Shown: positions 43,767 through 54,042, counted from the first letter of the stretch. The stretch is DNA of 64,000 nt from Luteibacter aegosomatis (GCF_023078455.1 NZ_CP095740.1:4390001-4454000), one strand, 5' to 3'. Made by a program: numbers and translations. Notes: generated from the sequence alone by a model not told the origin.

Positions 43767-45254
43767 ATGTCCGTCGCACTCACCCCTTCGCACCTCGACC
43801 GCCTTCCCGCCGGCGTGGAAGCCCCGCCGTTCGACCGCGGCAAGGTGTCCGCCGGCATCGCGCACATCGGCGTGGGCGCCTTCCATCGGGCGCACCTGGC
43901 GATCTACACCCAGCGCACGCTCGCCGATGCCGACATGGCCTCGTGGGGCATCCTCGGCATCCACCTGCTCGACCACGACCGACCGCTCGCCGAGGCCTTC
44001 GGCGCGCAGGACGGGTTGTACTCGGTGAGCGAATACGATCCGCACGGCGAACGCCGCACGCATGTCGTCGGTGCGATGGTCGATTACCTCCATGCGCCGA
44101 CCGCCGGCGCGGCGGCCGTGCTGGAGCGCCTGGCCGATCCCGCCATCCGCATCGTCTCGCTGACGATCACCGAAGGCGGCTACCTCATCGACGAGAACGG
44201 CCGCTTTCGCCTCGACGACGAGACCGTCGTCCACGACCTGGCCCACCCCAACGCCCCCAAGGGCGTCTTCGGTTTCATGGTGGGCGCGCTGGAGCGGCGG
44301 CGCGCCGCCGGCACGCCGCCGTTCACGGTGATGTCGTGCGACAACCTTCGCCACAACGGCGCCCAGGCGCGCAAAGCGGTGCTCGCCTTCGCCACCGCGC
44401 GCTCGAAGGAACTGGCCGCGTGGATCGAGGCGGAAGTCGACTTCCCCAATGCGATGGTCGATCGCATCACCCCCGCGACCACGCCCGCGGTGCGCGACGA
44501 ACTCAACGCCACCACCGGCCTGGACGATCGTGCGCCGGTCATCTGCGAGGACTTCATCCAGTGGGTGCTGGAAGACCGTTTCCGCCACGGCCGCCCGGCG
44601 TGGGAACGCCACGGCGTTCAGATCGTCGACGACGTGTCGCCTTACGAGGACGCGAAGATCCGTCTGCTCAACGGGTCCCACCAGATGCTTTCCTATCCCG
44701 CCTTCCTGGCGGGCCACCGTCGCGTGGACGTGGCGGTGAAGGACCCGCTGTTCCAGCGCTACCTCACCGACTTCCTCGACAAGGACGCGGGCGTCTGGCT
44801 GACATCCCTCCCCGGCATGGACCTCGATCCCTACAAGAAGAAGCTGCTCGAGCGTTTCGGCAACGCCTCCATCGCCGACCAGCTCGACCGGCTCTGCCTC
44901 GACGGCGGCTCGAAGATCCCCGGCTTCCTCGGCCCGACCCTCCGCGCGTGCCTGGAGAACGGCAAGGACGCGCGCCGCCTGGCCTTCCTGCTCGCCGCGT
45001 TCGACCGCTACGTGCGCGTGGGCCACGACGACGACGGTGCCGCCTACCCTCTGCGCGAGCCCAACGCGATGCACCTGGTGCAGGCACTGATCGACAGCGG
45101 CTCGAAGGACGCGCTGATCGAAAGCGAGGACCTGGTGGGGCCGCTACCCGCGAAGGACACGCGCTTCCGTCGGCAATACGAGACGTACGTGGCATCGATG
45201 GAGGAACGCGGCGTGCGCGCGACGCTGGAACGGCTGGATGCGCTCGTCGACTGA
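43767..45254 (+). CDS. Mannitol 2-dehydrogenase
   Basis: A polyol-specific long-chain dehydrogenase of 495 residues that oxidises mannitol to fructose with NAD. The N-terminal nucleotide-binding part includes IAHIGVGAFHRAHLAIYTQR. The catalytic block KIRLLNGSHQMLSYPAFLAG contains the conserved Lys-x4-Asn-x2-His of the family. The gene starts 10 bases after the ATPase gene. A fructokinase or xylulokinase, often present in such operons, is absent here. Related D-arabinitol dehydrogenase activity cannot be excluded. Confidence 0.93.
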   Translation: MSVALTPSHLDRLPAGVEAPPFDRGKVSAGIAHIGVGAFHRAHLAIYTQRTLADADMASWGILGIHLLDHDRPLAEAFGAQDGLYSVSEYDPHGERRTHVVGAMVDYLHAPTAGAAAVLERLADPAIRIVSLTITEGGYLIDENGRFRLDDETVVHDLAHPNAPKGVFGFMVGALERRRAAGTPPFTVMSCDNLRHNGAQARKAVLAFATARSKELAAWIEAEVDFPNAMVDRITPATTPAVRDELNATTGLDDRAPVICEDFIQWVLEDRFRHGRPAWERHGVQIVDDVSPYEDAKIRLLNGSHQMLSYPAFLAGHRRVDVAVKDPLFQRYLTDFLDKDAGVWLTSLPGMDLDPYKKKLLERFGNASIADQLDRLCLDGGSKIPGFLGPTLRACLENGKDARRLAFLLAAFDRYVRVGHDDDGAAYPLREPNAMHLVQALIDSGSKDALIESEDLVGPLPAKDTRFRRQYETYVASMEERGVRATLERLDALVD

Positions 45255-45334
45255 AGCTTTACGAAGCATTCCCGGTGGCTTCACCCCGCCGGACCTAGCT
45301 TGCATGGCAAGTCCGCTACCTGGAGTGCCGGTCC

Positions 45335-45496
45335 ATGCCATATACCCCGACCAATCCGCAGCCCCCGTTCGCCGAGCCGGGCAAGAACCGCCCCGAGGAC
45401 GAGATCCGCCAGCCCGGCAGCTACCGTCCCGAGCGCGATGCCGACCCGGAGCCGCCGGTGGACGACGATCCGGTGGAGCCGTTGGAGCCGAAATGA
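45335..45496 (+). CDS. Small acidic proline-rich protein, 53 aa
   Basis: A short frame with GGAG at 45322-45325, 9 bases before the ATG. The product is rich in Pro, Glu and Asp, with segments such as TNPQPPFAEPGKNRPEDEI and DADPEPPVDDDPVEPLEP. It has no signal peptide and is probably disordered. Support for a gene is the ribosome site, the coherent composition and the terminator directly after the stop. Not recognised. Confidence 0.6.
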   Translation: MPYTPTNPQPPFAEPGKNRPEDEIRQPGSYRPERDADPEPPVDDDPVEPLEPK

Positions 45497-45500
45497 ACGA

Positions 45501-45526
45501 AGGGCGCCGCGAGGCGCCCTTTCTTC
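45501..45526 (+). terminator. Intrinsic terminator between convergent genes
   Basis: Stem AGGGCGCC/GGCGCCCT (45501-45508 with 45513-45520) with a GCGA loop is followed by TTCTTC. It begins four bases after the stop of the small acidic protein gene and also lies just past the end of the convergent membrane protein gene. Confidence 0.8.
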
Positions 45527-47744
45527 ATCCCCTGTGCCGCCAGGCATAGGCCACCATGTCCCAGGGACGGAACACGAAACTCAAACGATGCTCGCCCGCA
45601 GGCACGCAAACGGCGCGGAACATGCCGTTGGCGCGATGGATGGGCAACGGTTTTCCGTCGAGCCGGGCCTGCCAGCCGGGATGGTCCAGCTCGCCCGCCA
45701 CGACCCAGCCCGCCGACGTCGCGCGCGTGTGCAGCTCCTGGCGAGTAGGCGTATTCCTCACGGGGTCGAGAGCGACCGCGCCGTGACAGGACGATGCATC
45801 GGTTACCGCCGATGCGAAATCATCGGCATCCCGAGGGGTAAGCCATAACGTTTCCGCGAAATCGGTATGGACGAAGGCGGCTACCCCGGGGGCCTCCTCG
45901 ACGCGGAGGACGTTCGCCCGCCGGGGGTTGAGGAAACGAGGATAGGCTCGATCGTTGCGCAGGAGGTCGACGTAGGCGAACGACTTTTCGAGCCGGTAGT
46001 GGGAGGGCGGCGCATATGGCGCGCCAGGCCGCCCCTTCCCGAGCACGAGGTAACGCACGCCCAGCAGATCGTCGAGCCGGGCAAGAGGTGGTGCGTTGTA
46101 GGGCGAGTCGGGCACGTTGACGAGCGTGTTTTCCCTCGGCCGGTACCATCGTTCGTAGAGTGCGTAGCGAAGCGGATTGTAACCCTGCGTCGACGCGATC
46201 CCGGCGAGCATGCCGCCGTCGTCCCAGATGGCGCCCGCGTCGCGGGTCGCGATACGGGCGGGTGGCGACGCACCGTTCGTCCCCAGGGCCTGCTTCAGAT
46301 AGGCGACCTCGGGACTGTCCAGGTAACGCTTCGCCTCGTTGGGGGAGGTCAGGAAGCGTCCGCTGAAATTGAACATCCGGTAATCCGCGACGATGACGAC
46401 GAGAAGCCATACGACGGCGCGCCACGCGTCGTGACGTTGATGCACCTGCCACAGGGCAACCAGCGCCACGGCGGGCGCAACGAACGTGGTAGCGCGCGAG
46501 GGCAGCATCGTGGTGGCGGCGATCGCCAGCCATCCGGCCGCCACCACGAGCAGCACGGTCAACTCACGGTGCGATCGAAGGTCGATGCGGCTCGCGCCGA
46601 TGCCGGCAAGAAAGGCCAGCGCGACGTCGAGCACATAAGCCGCGTCGGATGGCCGGCGAAAATGGACGAGCCCCGGCATCCATCCATAGAGCCAGCCGTA
46701 GATGGGCGTATGCGTGCCCAGCATGTAGATCGTCGCCGCGACCGCGAGGGCGCCGAAACAGACGATCGTCCGCGCGTAACCGCTACGCCATGCGCGTCCC
46801 AGGCCCAGGAGGGCGAGCAGCGGGATCGCGCCGATATAGAGGAAGGCCTGCACCGGATCGACCGAAGCGTGTTCGAAGTCGCTCAATCCACCGAAGGCGT
46901 TGGGATGAACCAGATGGAGGAAGGCACGCGCATCGAGCGACGACCCCGCCGCGTCCGACAGGGCCATTTCGCTGCGATTGGACATGACCATCGCGCTCCA
47001 GCTGAAGACCAGTTGGGGGCCTCCGATCGCCAGAGCCGCCACGACCGCCAGCGCCAGCCCGCCGGCGACCGCGCGACGCCGGGACGCGTCGTAGACCGGC
47101 CAATGACGGACGAGCGCCACGCATGCATAGGCACCGATGACGATGACGAACAGGTAGGTGACCTGGACGAGCTGGGTCACCATCGCGCCCGCCGCCAGTC
47201 CCAACAACGACGCGCGCGCGACACCCGGTGTCGCCAGGAAGTGCCGCAAGGCCAGCAGAACCAATGGCACGTATGCGTACGCGATGACGATGGGAACGTG
47301 TTCCAGTCGCGACGCCGCGACACCGCCACCCATGTAGACGATGGCTCCCACCAGCGAACCGAATGCGTTGGTTCCATGTCGGCGCAGCACGGCGAGCATC
47401 GCTGTCGCGCCCATGAGCATGTGCAGGAGAACGCCCCAGCTGAACCATGTGGCGCCGGGATCGGCGGGCAAGAGCATCCAAGCCATCAGGAGCGGCGAAA
47501 AAAGCATGCCCTGCGGATCGCCGATCTGGGCGTAACCGCCGTAGATGTAGGGATTCCACCAGGGCAGCTCACCCGTACGCAGACCGTGCGCGTTGAAATA
47601 GACGGTGGGATAGAACTCGTTGATGGCATCCCAGGGCAACACCCGTCCCCGGAAGAGCAGGCTGGAATCCAGGATCAGCCAGATGAGGCACAGCAGGAGG
47701 AACAGCCGGCGAAAAGACATCGTGTCCGTGATCAAAGCAGCCAT
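45525..47744 (-). CDS. YfhO-like polytopic membrane protein, 739 aa
   Basis: A large inner-membrane protein with about twelve hydrophobic segments in its first 450 residues, followed by a soluble C-terminal domain. The first loop holds LPWDAINEFYPTVYFNAHGL and ELPWWNPYIYGGYAQIGDPQ. The Asp and the WNP..GG pattern are typical of YfhO and related GT-C fold proteins thought to glycosylate lipids or cell-wall polymers. An internal ATG 24 bases downstream is an alternative start; neither has a strong ribosome site. It stands alone between unrelated genes. The substrate is unknown. Confidence 0.78.
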   Translation of the reverse strand: MAALITDTMSFRRLFLLLCLIWLILDSSLLFRGRVLPWDAINEFYPTVYFNAHGLRTGELPWWNPYIYGGYAQIGDPQGMLFSPLLMAWMLLPADPGATWFSWGVLLHMLMGATAMLAVLRRHGTNAFGSLVGAIVYMGGGVAASRLEHVPIVIAYAYVPLVLLALRHFLATPGVARASLLGLAAGAMVTQLVQVTYLFVIVIGAYACVALVRHWPVYDASRRRAVAGGLALAVVAALAIGGPQLVFSWSAMVMSNRSEMALSDAAGSSLDARAFLHLVHPNAFGGLSDFEHASVDPVQAFLYIGAIPLLALLGLGRAWRSGYARTIVCFGALAVAATIYMLGTHTPIYGWLYGWMPGLVHFRRPSDAAYVLDVALAFLAGIGASRIDLRSHRELTVLLVVAAGWLAIAATTMLPSRATTFVAPAVALVALWQVHQRHDAWRAVVWLLVVIVADYRMFNFSGRFLTSPNEAKRYLDSPEVAYLKQALGTNGASPPARIATRDAGAIWDDGGMLAGIASTQGYNPLRYALYERWYRPRENTLVNVPDSPYNAPPLARLDDLLGVRYLVLGKGRPGAPYAPPSHYRLEKSFAYVDLLRNDRAYPRFLNPRRANVLRVEEAPGVAAFVHTDFAETLWLTPRDADDFASAVTDASSCHGAVALDPVRNTPTRQELHTRATSAGWVVAGELDHPGWQARLDGKPLPIHRANGMFRAVCVPAGEHRLSFVFRPWDMVAYAWRHRG

Positions 47745-47829
47745 CGGCGTTGGCGGGTGGAGCGGAAAGTCTAAGGCATCCGGACCGAAGACCCTGTGGT
47801 GGCCTTCGCCGAGCGGCTAGACTTCGCCC

Positions 47830-48837
47830 ATGAGCCCCGCTTCCAAGAAACCCCGGCCACGACGCACGGCCGCGCCTTCCGCGCGCCACACCCCCACACC
47901 GGCGCCGACCTCACGCCCCGCCGACGCTTCCACGTCCGCCGAGCGCGTGCTCGCCTTCGTGTTGCGCGGCATGCCCGCCGCGCGGCGCGACCGCGTCTAC
48001 GCCTTCCTGCAGCTCACCCGCATGGATCGCCCCATCGGCGCGTTGCTGCTGCTGTGGCCGACGTGGTGGGCCTTGTGGCTGGCGGCGAAGGATTTTCCGC
48101 CGATCGGTCCCCTGGTGATCTTCACCCTCGGGGTGTTTTCCATGCGCGCGGCGGGCTGCGCCATCAACGACTACGCCGACCGCAAGCTCGACCCCCAGGT
48201 GGCGCGCACGCGCGGCCGGCCCATCGCCAGCGGACGCATCACGCCACGCGAAGCCCTGTGGACGTTCGCCGGGCTGATCGCGTTCTCCTTCGTGCTGGTG
48301 CTGTTCACCAACCGCTTCACCATCCTGCTGTCGTTCGGTGGCGCCGCGCTGGCCGCGGCCTACCCCTTCACCAAGCGCTATACCCATCTTCCGCAGGTGG
48401 TGCTGGGCGCGGCGTTCGGTTGGTCGATCCCCATGGCGTTCGCGGCCGTCATCGAGAGCGTACCGCCGGTGGCGTGGCTGCTGTTCATCGCCAACATCGT
48501 CTGGTCGGTGGTCTACGACACGATGTACGCGATGGTCGACCGCGAGGAAGACATTGCCGCCGGCGCGAAGTCCACCGCCATCCTGTTCGCCGATGCCGAT
48601 CGCGTCATCATCGGCATCCTCATGGGTACCTTCCTGCTCGCCATGGCGATGGTCGGCACCCGCTCGAACCTCGGCTGGCCCTACTGGATCGGCCTGCTCG
48701 CCGCCGCCGGCATGTTCGCCTACCAGCAATGGATGATCCGCGAACGCCAGGGGCCCGCCTGCCTCGCCGCGTTCCGCCACAACAACTGGGTAGGCCTCGC
48801 GATCTGGGTGGGCATCGTGCTGGCGCTGGCATTGTGA
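47830..48837 (+). CDS. ubiA: 4-hydroxybenzoate polyprenyltransferase
   Basis: A membrane prenyltransferase of ubiquinone synthesis that joins the polyprenyl chain to 4-hydroxybenzoate. It has 335 residues, about 45 more than E. coli UbiA. The excess is a Pro/Arg/Thr-rich N-terminal tail before RVYAFLQLTRMDRPIGALLL. The first Asp-rich motif NDYADRKLD is at residues 113-121, and the second is VYDTMYAMVDREEDIAAG. About eight helices follow the usual pattern. The tail may be real or the start may lie further in; no clear ribosome site decides it. Confidence 0.94.
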   Translation: MSPASKKPRPRRTAAPSARHTPTPAPTSRPADASTSAERVLAFVLRGMPAARRDRVYAFLQLTRMDRPIGALLLLWPTWWALWLAAKDFPPIGPLVIFTLGVFSMRAAGCAINDYADRKLDPQVARTRGRPIASGRITPREALWTFAGLIAFSFVLVLFTNRFTILLSFGGAALAAAYPFTKRYTHLPQVVLGAAFGWSIPMAFAAVIESVPPVAWLLFIANIVWSVVYDTMYAMVDREEDIAAGAKSTAILFADADRVIIGILMGTFLLAMAMVGTRSNLGWPYWIGLLAAAGMFAYQQWMIRERQGPACLAAFRHNNWVGLAIWVGIVLALAL

Positions 48838-48964
48838 CGCAGGTCACCTTCGTCATCGAGTCGAAAGACATCTCGGTCGATTGACATCCGACGGAAACGA
48901 AGACTGAAATAATCCGTCATCACTTACGTTTAACGTCGCCGGGAATCGCGCACCCAGGGAGAGG

Positions 48965-48996
48965 CCGCGGACCCGGCCACCCCTGCCGGGTCGCGG
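48965..48996 (+). promoter_or_regulatory. GC-rich hairpin in the leader of the TonB receptor gene
   Basis: GACCCGGC (48970-48977) pairs perfectly with GCCGGGTC (48985-48992). Four more pairs (CCGC/GCGG) extend the stem across a one-base bulge. It lies 43 bases before the start codon. I do not recognise it as a known riboswitch. Confidence 0.4.
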
Positions 48997-49039
48997 GGTG
49001 GGTGCGTACGCCCATCCCATCCCCGGAGTTTCCCCCAAC

Positions 49040-51531
49040 ATGCGTAGCACCCCGCTCGCCCGCGCCCTGCGCGGGGCACTCTTCGGCGCTTTCGCCGTTT
49101 CGGCCGCTGCCCAGGCCCAGGATGCCGCTCCCCCGAAAAAGGCCACCGATCTCGACGACGTGGTGGTGACCGCGCGTTCGGGCGTCGAGACCCGCACCAA
49201 GGCGGAGACCAGCTATTCCATCACCACGATCGACGAAGATCGCCTGCGCATGCAGGCGCCGACCAGCGTCACCGAAGCGGTGAAGTCGGTGCCCGGCTTC
49301 TGGGTGGAATCCTCCGGCGGCGAGGCCTCGGGCAACATCCGCGCGCGCGGCATCCCGGTGGACGGTTACGGCTCGGTCACCCTGCTCGAAGACGGCATCC
49401 CCGTGCAGCACGATCCGGCGCTGGGTTACCTCAATGCCGACCAGGCGTTCCGCCTGGACGAAACCATCGAGCGCGTGGAGGTGGTACGCGGCGGCCCTTC
49501 GTCGATCTTCTATTCGAACGCCCCGGCGGGTGCCATCAACTTCATTCCGCGCACGGTCGGCGATACCGCCGAAGGCCTGGTGAAGTACACGGTGGGCAAC
49601 TATTCGCTCAACCGCCTCGACTTCTGGTACGGCACGCCGGTCGGCAACGGCTGGAAGGCGTCGTTCGGCGGTTTCTGGCGCGTGGACGACGGCATTCGCC
49701 GCCCGCAGTTCCATGCGGACGACGGCGGCCAGCTCCGCGCCACGCTCTCGAAGCAACTGGAGCACGGCGACATCAGCTTCGACGTGAAGCACCTGGACGA
49801 CAAGGTGGCGCTGTATCTGGGCATCCCGATGCGTACCACGCCGGGTGGCGACATCCGCGCCGTGCCCGGCTTCAGCGGCAACTACGGCACCCTGGTCGGT
49901 CCGGAAACCCGCGACCTCGACATGCGCGAGGCCGGCGGCGGCACCTATCACTTCGACAACTCCGACGGCACGCACGTCAAGCGCACGCAGGTCTCGTTCA
50001 AGTTCGACCACGACCTGGGCGACGACTGGAAGCTGGCCGAATCGGCCCGCTACAGCGCCACCGATTCGCAGCGCAACGGCGTATTCCCCAATGCCGTGCA
50101 GAGCGGCAGCTCGCTCATCGCGCAGGACAGCGCCAAGCGCCTCGGCCTCATCCCCGGCGCCACCGCGCTGCAGTTGCGCTACGTCGACAACCCCTCGCAG
50201 GTGTTCGACGTCGCCAACCAGAACGGCAACGGGCTGGTGGTCACCGGCGGCATCCGTGGCGTGACGGCGCCGGTGAACGAGTTCGACAACGATACGCGCC
50301 TGTTGCGCAAGTTCGAGATCGGCGACCAGACCCACGACGTGACGCTGGGCTACTACCACGCCAACTTCACCCAGCGCTTCGACCGTTACTCGTCGACCGT
50401 GCTGCTCGACGTGCGCGACAACGCCCGCCTGCTGGACCTCGTGGGCGTGGATGCCAACGGCAAGGTACTCGGTTCGCTGACGGACCACGGTTACTACCGC
50501 TATGGCTACGAGTGGGAAAACGCCAGCGGCAAGTCGGATACCAAGCGTTCTATCTGTCCGACGAATGGCAGGTGACGCCCGAACTTCGCATCGACGGCGG
50601 CTTGCGCTACGAGCACGTGAACGTGCAGGGATACACCGAGGGGAAGGCCACCGTCGACATCGGCGGATCGCCGGCCGCCGCGCAGGTGCTCACGGGCAAC
50701 GGCCAGTTCGCCCACTACGACCAGTCGTTCGACAAGACCGGCTGGACGCTGGGCGCGAACTGGCAGTTCTCGCCACGCCAGGGCGTATTCGCACGATGGA
50801 CATCGGCCTTCCGGCTGCCCGGCCTGGGCACGTACATCACGAATCCCACGGCCACGCCGGTATTGCAGACCATGGACCTGGCCGAGGCCGGCTGGAAATA
50901 CAGCGATCGCCATCTCGACCTGTACGCGACCGCGTTCTACACCAAGTACGACAACGTTGGTTTCAGCAACTACGTATTCGACCGCAACGGCAACACCTCG
51001 ACGGCACAGACCGGCTACGCGGACACCAAGACCTACGGCCTCGAGCTGGAAGGCACGATCTACCCCACGTCGTGGTTCGACGTGCAATTCAACGCGACCT
51101 ACCAGGATCCGAAGTACAAGGGCCTGCGCTACACCGAACTGGTGAACAACGCCCCCGTGCTGCGCGACTACGAGGACGACCAGCTCATCCGCGTGCCCAA
51201 GGTGAGCTACCGCATCGTGCCGGGCGTGAACCTGCTCGACAACCGCCTGCGCCTGCAGGTGACGTACGAGTTCGAAGGCCGCCGCTACGTCGATACGGCC
51301 AACTCGGTGGTGCTGCCTTCCTACCACGTGTGGGGCGCCAGCGCCCGCTACGACGCCACGCGGCAACTGTCGTTCTACCTCTATGCGGACAACATCAACA
51401 ACTCGCTGGGCCTCACCGAAGGCAACCCGCGAGCCGGCGAGCTGGCCAGCGCCGATGCCGGCGCCAACACGTTCATCGCGCGACCGCTGCTGGGCCGCTC
51501 GTACCGCGCCGCCGTGATGTACCGTTTCTGA
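49040..51531 (+). pseudogene. TonB-dependent receptor broken by a one-base frameshift
   Basis: The first part (49040-50575 in its own frame) carries a signal peptide, a TonB-box-like DDVVVTARSG, the plug domain (SVTEAVKSVPGFWVESSGGE, RVEVVRGGPSSIFYSNAPAG) and half of the barrel. It then runs into an artificial end after KSDTKRS. The second part, in the next frame from about 50546, continues at once with AFYLSDEWQVTPELRIDGGL and ends in the normal terminal strand YRAAVMYRF at 51531. Adding one G near 50545 (AAG|GCG) would restore a single receptor of about 830 residues. It is either a recent mutation or a sequencing error. Otherwise both halves look intact. Confidence 0.9.
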
Positions 51532-53015
51532 TGCGCGCGCTGACCGCTATCGCCCTCGCTTGCTTCGCCGCCACCGCGGCGGCGGAGCGGGCACCGGATC
51601 TCGTGCTGCGTGGCGAGCTGACCGGCAAGGACCATCACACGTATCGCGAGGCACCCTTCGACGTGCCCAAGGGTACCTCGCGGATCACCATCGACGTGGA
51701 CTACACCGGTCGCGACGAACGCACCACCATCGACCTGGGCCTGCTCGGCCCGGGCGGCTTCGTCGAGCAGGACGGCTTTCGCGGGTGGAGCGGCGGCAAC
51801 AAGCACCGCTTCACCGTGTCGGCCACCGATGCCACGCCTTCTTACCTGCCGGGTGCCATCGAACCGGGCCGCTGGCGACTGGAGCTGGGCATCCCCAACA
51901 TCCGTCCGTCGTCGAAATCCACCTACACCGCGAAGGTGTGGTTCTCGCGCGACGACGAAGGCTTTGGCCCCGAGCGCGGGCTGACCGAGCAACCGCTCGA
52001 CACGCGTGACCGCTGGTACCGTGGCGACCTGCACATGCACAGCGTGCACAGCGACGGCGGCTGCCTCAACGCGTCGGGCACGAAGAAGGTGCCCTGCCCC
52101 TTGTTCCTCACCGTCGACAACGCGTCGAAGCGCGGCCTGGATTTCGTCGCCCTCTCCGAACACAACACCATGTCGCAGGTGTCGGAGATGCGCGCCATGC
52201 AGCCCTATTTCGACACGATGCTGCTGATCCCCGCCCGCGAGATCACCACGTTCGAAGGGCATGCCAACCTGTTCGGCGTGTCCGCGCCGATCGACTTCCG
52301 CCTGGGCACGAAAGACGTACCCGACTGGAACGCGCTGCTCGCCGCCGTGGCGAAAGCCCATGGGGTGATCTCGATCAATCATCCGATGCGGCCCAACGAC
52401 GAAACCTGCATGGGCTGCGGCTTCACCCCGGCCAGTCCGGTGGACATGCGGGGATTCCAGGCGATCGAGGCGGTGAACGGCACCGACACCGGGCGCAAGG
52501 ACAGCGGCATCCCGTTCTGGGAAAAACAGCTCGACGCCGGCCTGCGCATCACCGCCATCGGCGGCAGCGACAGCCACGACGGCAGCAAACCCGGCGTCGG
52601 TACGCCGACCACGGTGGTCCATGCGCGCGAGCTGTCGATCGAAGGCATCCTCGACGGTATCCGCGCGGGGCACGTGTTCGTGGATATCGAGGGCACGAGA
52701 GAGCGCATGCTCGAGGTGCGGGCGCGGGCGGGAGCGCAGGAGGCGGAAATGGGCGACGCGCTCGCCGTCGCGCGCGGCGAGCCGGTGCACGTGGAGGTGC
52801 GCACGGTCGCGCTGTCGGGCCAGAAAATGGTGGTGACCGTGGATGGACGGCGTGTCGAACCGCCCGGGAAGGACGTGATCGGTGCCGGTGGCTCGCAGTC
52901 GTTCGATTGGACCGGCGATGGCAAGGCGCACTGGCTGCGCGTGGACGTGCGCGATGCGCAAGGGCATCTGCTCGTGCTGGGGAATCCGGTGTACGTCAAC
53001 CGGCAGGGCTTCTGA
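51531..53015 (+). CDS. Exported PHP-type metallohydrolase (CehA/McbA family)
   Basis: A 494-residue protein with a signal peptide (ALTAIALACFAATAAA). An N-terminal beta-sandwich domain at about residues 25-160 is followed by a PHP domain. Metal-binding motifs are WYRGDLHMHSVHSDGGC, FVALSEHNTM, GVISINHPMRPND and IGGSDSHDGSKPG. PHP domains hydrolyse phosphoester or other bonds with a tri-metal centre. Its ATG overlaps the receptor stop by one base (TGATG), so it depends on the frameshifted receptor for coupling. Substrate uptake and cleavage as a pair is inferred. Confidence 0.87.
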   Translation: MRALTAIALACFAATAAAERAPDLVLRGELTGKDHHTYREAPFDVPKGTSRITIDVDYTGRDERTTIDLGLLGPGGFVEQDGFRGWSGGNKHRFTVSATDATPSYLPGAIEPGRWRLELGIPNIRPSSKSTYTAKVWFSRDDEGFGPERGLTEQPLDTRDRWYRGDLHMHSVHSDGGCLNASGTKKVPCPLFLTVDNASKRGLDFVALSEHNTMSQVSEMRAMQPYFDTMLLIPAREITTFEGHANLFGVSAPIDFRLGTKDVPDWNALLAAVAKAHGVISINHPMRPNDETCMGCGFTPASPVDMRGFQAIEAVNGTDTGRKDSGIPFWEKQLDAGLRITAIGGSDSHDGSKPGVGTPTTVVHARELSIEGILDGIRAGHVFVDIEGTRERMLEVRARAGAQEAEMGDALAVARGEPVHVEVRTVALSGQKMVVTVDGRRVEPPGKDVIGAGGSQSFDWTGDGKAHWLRVDVRDAQGHLLVLGNPVYVNRQGF

Positions 53016-53063
53016 ATCAAGAGCCGATGTCATGCTGTCGCACCCTCCGACGAGAGGCGCCGG

Positions 53064-53765
53064 TCAGCCCAGCCCCGTCCGCGCTAAAGCCCATACGTCG
53101 ACCCGTTCCACCCCGGCGTCTCGTAGCGCGCGAGCACAAGCACCCAACGTCGCCCCGGTCGTCATCACATCGTCCACCACGGCGACATGTCGAACGTCCG
53201 GCACCCGCCGCACCGCGAACGCGCCACGCACGTTACGCGCCCGCTCCACGGCATCCAGTTCGCTCTGCGCATCCGTCGCTCGCACGCGCTCGACTGCGTC
53301 GAAGCACAGGGAAACGCCGAAGCGCCGCGCCAGCGGCTTCACCAGTTCCAGGGCCTGGTTGAATCCTCGCGCACGCAACCGCGACACATGCAGCGGCACG
53401 GGCACGATGGCTTGCGGTAACTCATCCGGTGGATCCGCTCGCAACCAGCACTGCGACAGCGTCCGCCCGGCGGCGAGTTGCCCGTGGAACTTGAACCGGC
53501 TTTCCAGCCGATCCAGGGGCAGGGCGTAACGAAAAGGCACCCAGATAGCGTGCCAGGGTGGCGGTTTACGCTGGCACTGGCCGCAAACGGCCGTCTCGCG
53601 CGGCAGCGGCAGGGCACAACGCAGGCAGCGCATGCCGTTCAGGGGGAGGGACGCCAGGCAGCCGGCACACAACTCGGTGCCGTCGACGCCCCGGTCGCCG
53701 CAGGCCATGCAACGCGGCGGGAGGACGAAACGCCCCGCCGCCGCCAGCCATTCACGCGCATCCAT
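53064..53765 (-). CDS. ComF family phosphoribosyltransferase-like protein
   Basis: A 233-residue protein of the ComF/GntX family. The N-terminal zinc-ribbon-like part has the Cys pairs CMACGDRG, LCAGCLAS, CLRCALP and CGQC. The C-terminal PRTase domain contains PVPLHVSRLRARGFNQALEL and the PRPP-binding loop VAVVDDVMTTGATLGACA. ComF supports DNA uptake in competent bacteria. It lies next to the biotin genes, as in many gammaproteobacteria where ComF or GntX is beside bioH or bioB. Confidence 0.92.
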   Translation of the reverse strand: MDAREWLAAAGRFVLPPRCMACGDRGVDGTELCAGCLASLPLNGMRCLRCALPLPRETAVCGQCQRKPPPWHAIWVPFRYALPLDRLESRFKFHGQLAAGRTLSQCWLRADPPDELPQAIVPVPLHVSRLRARGFNQALELVKPLARRFGVSLCFDAVERVRATDAQSELDAVERARNVRGAFAVRRVPDVRHVAVVDDVMTTGATLGACARALRDAGVERVDVWALARTGLG

Positions 53766-53780
53766 GCGTCGGAAAGCGCC

Positions 53781-53987
53781 TCAGTCGCGCCGACGGAACA
53801 TCGCCGCGTCGACGATCGACCACAGGTGGATGATCCAGCCCAGCCAGATCACCCACAGTACCGCCGCCAGAACGAACATGATGAGCGCCTTGAAGACCCG
53901 GCCCTGCACCAGTTGGCCCAGGCCCGGGATGAAGAAGCTGCAGATCGCCGCAAGCACGTTGCCGCCGCTGCCCTGACCCTCGCTCAT
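53781..53987 (-). CDS. Small membrane protein, 68 aa
   Basis: GGAGG lies a few bases before the ATG at 53987. The product has two hydrophobic segments (VLAAICSFFIPGLGQLVQG and ALIMFVLAAVLWVIWLGWII) joined by a short basic loop, and ends in FRRRD. The first segment's pattern, FIPGLGQL.QG, resembles TM2-type small membrane proteins. It lies between comF and the bio operator. The role is unknown. Confidence 0.75.
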   Translation of the reverse strand: MSEGQGSGGNVLAAICSFFIPGLGQLVQGRVFKALIMFVLAAVLWVIWLGWIIHLWSIVDAAMFRRRD

Positions 53988-54042
53988 GGGAATACCTCCG
54001 TCGGTGGGTAACCCGATGGTAGAGCGGCGGCGGCCCACCCGA

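Noticed and set aside
48882..48914. TTGACA with AAATAA as promoter of the broken TonB receptor
   Set aside because: The -35 is perfect, but the nearest acceptable -10 is about 21 bases away, too far to claim.
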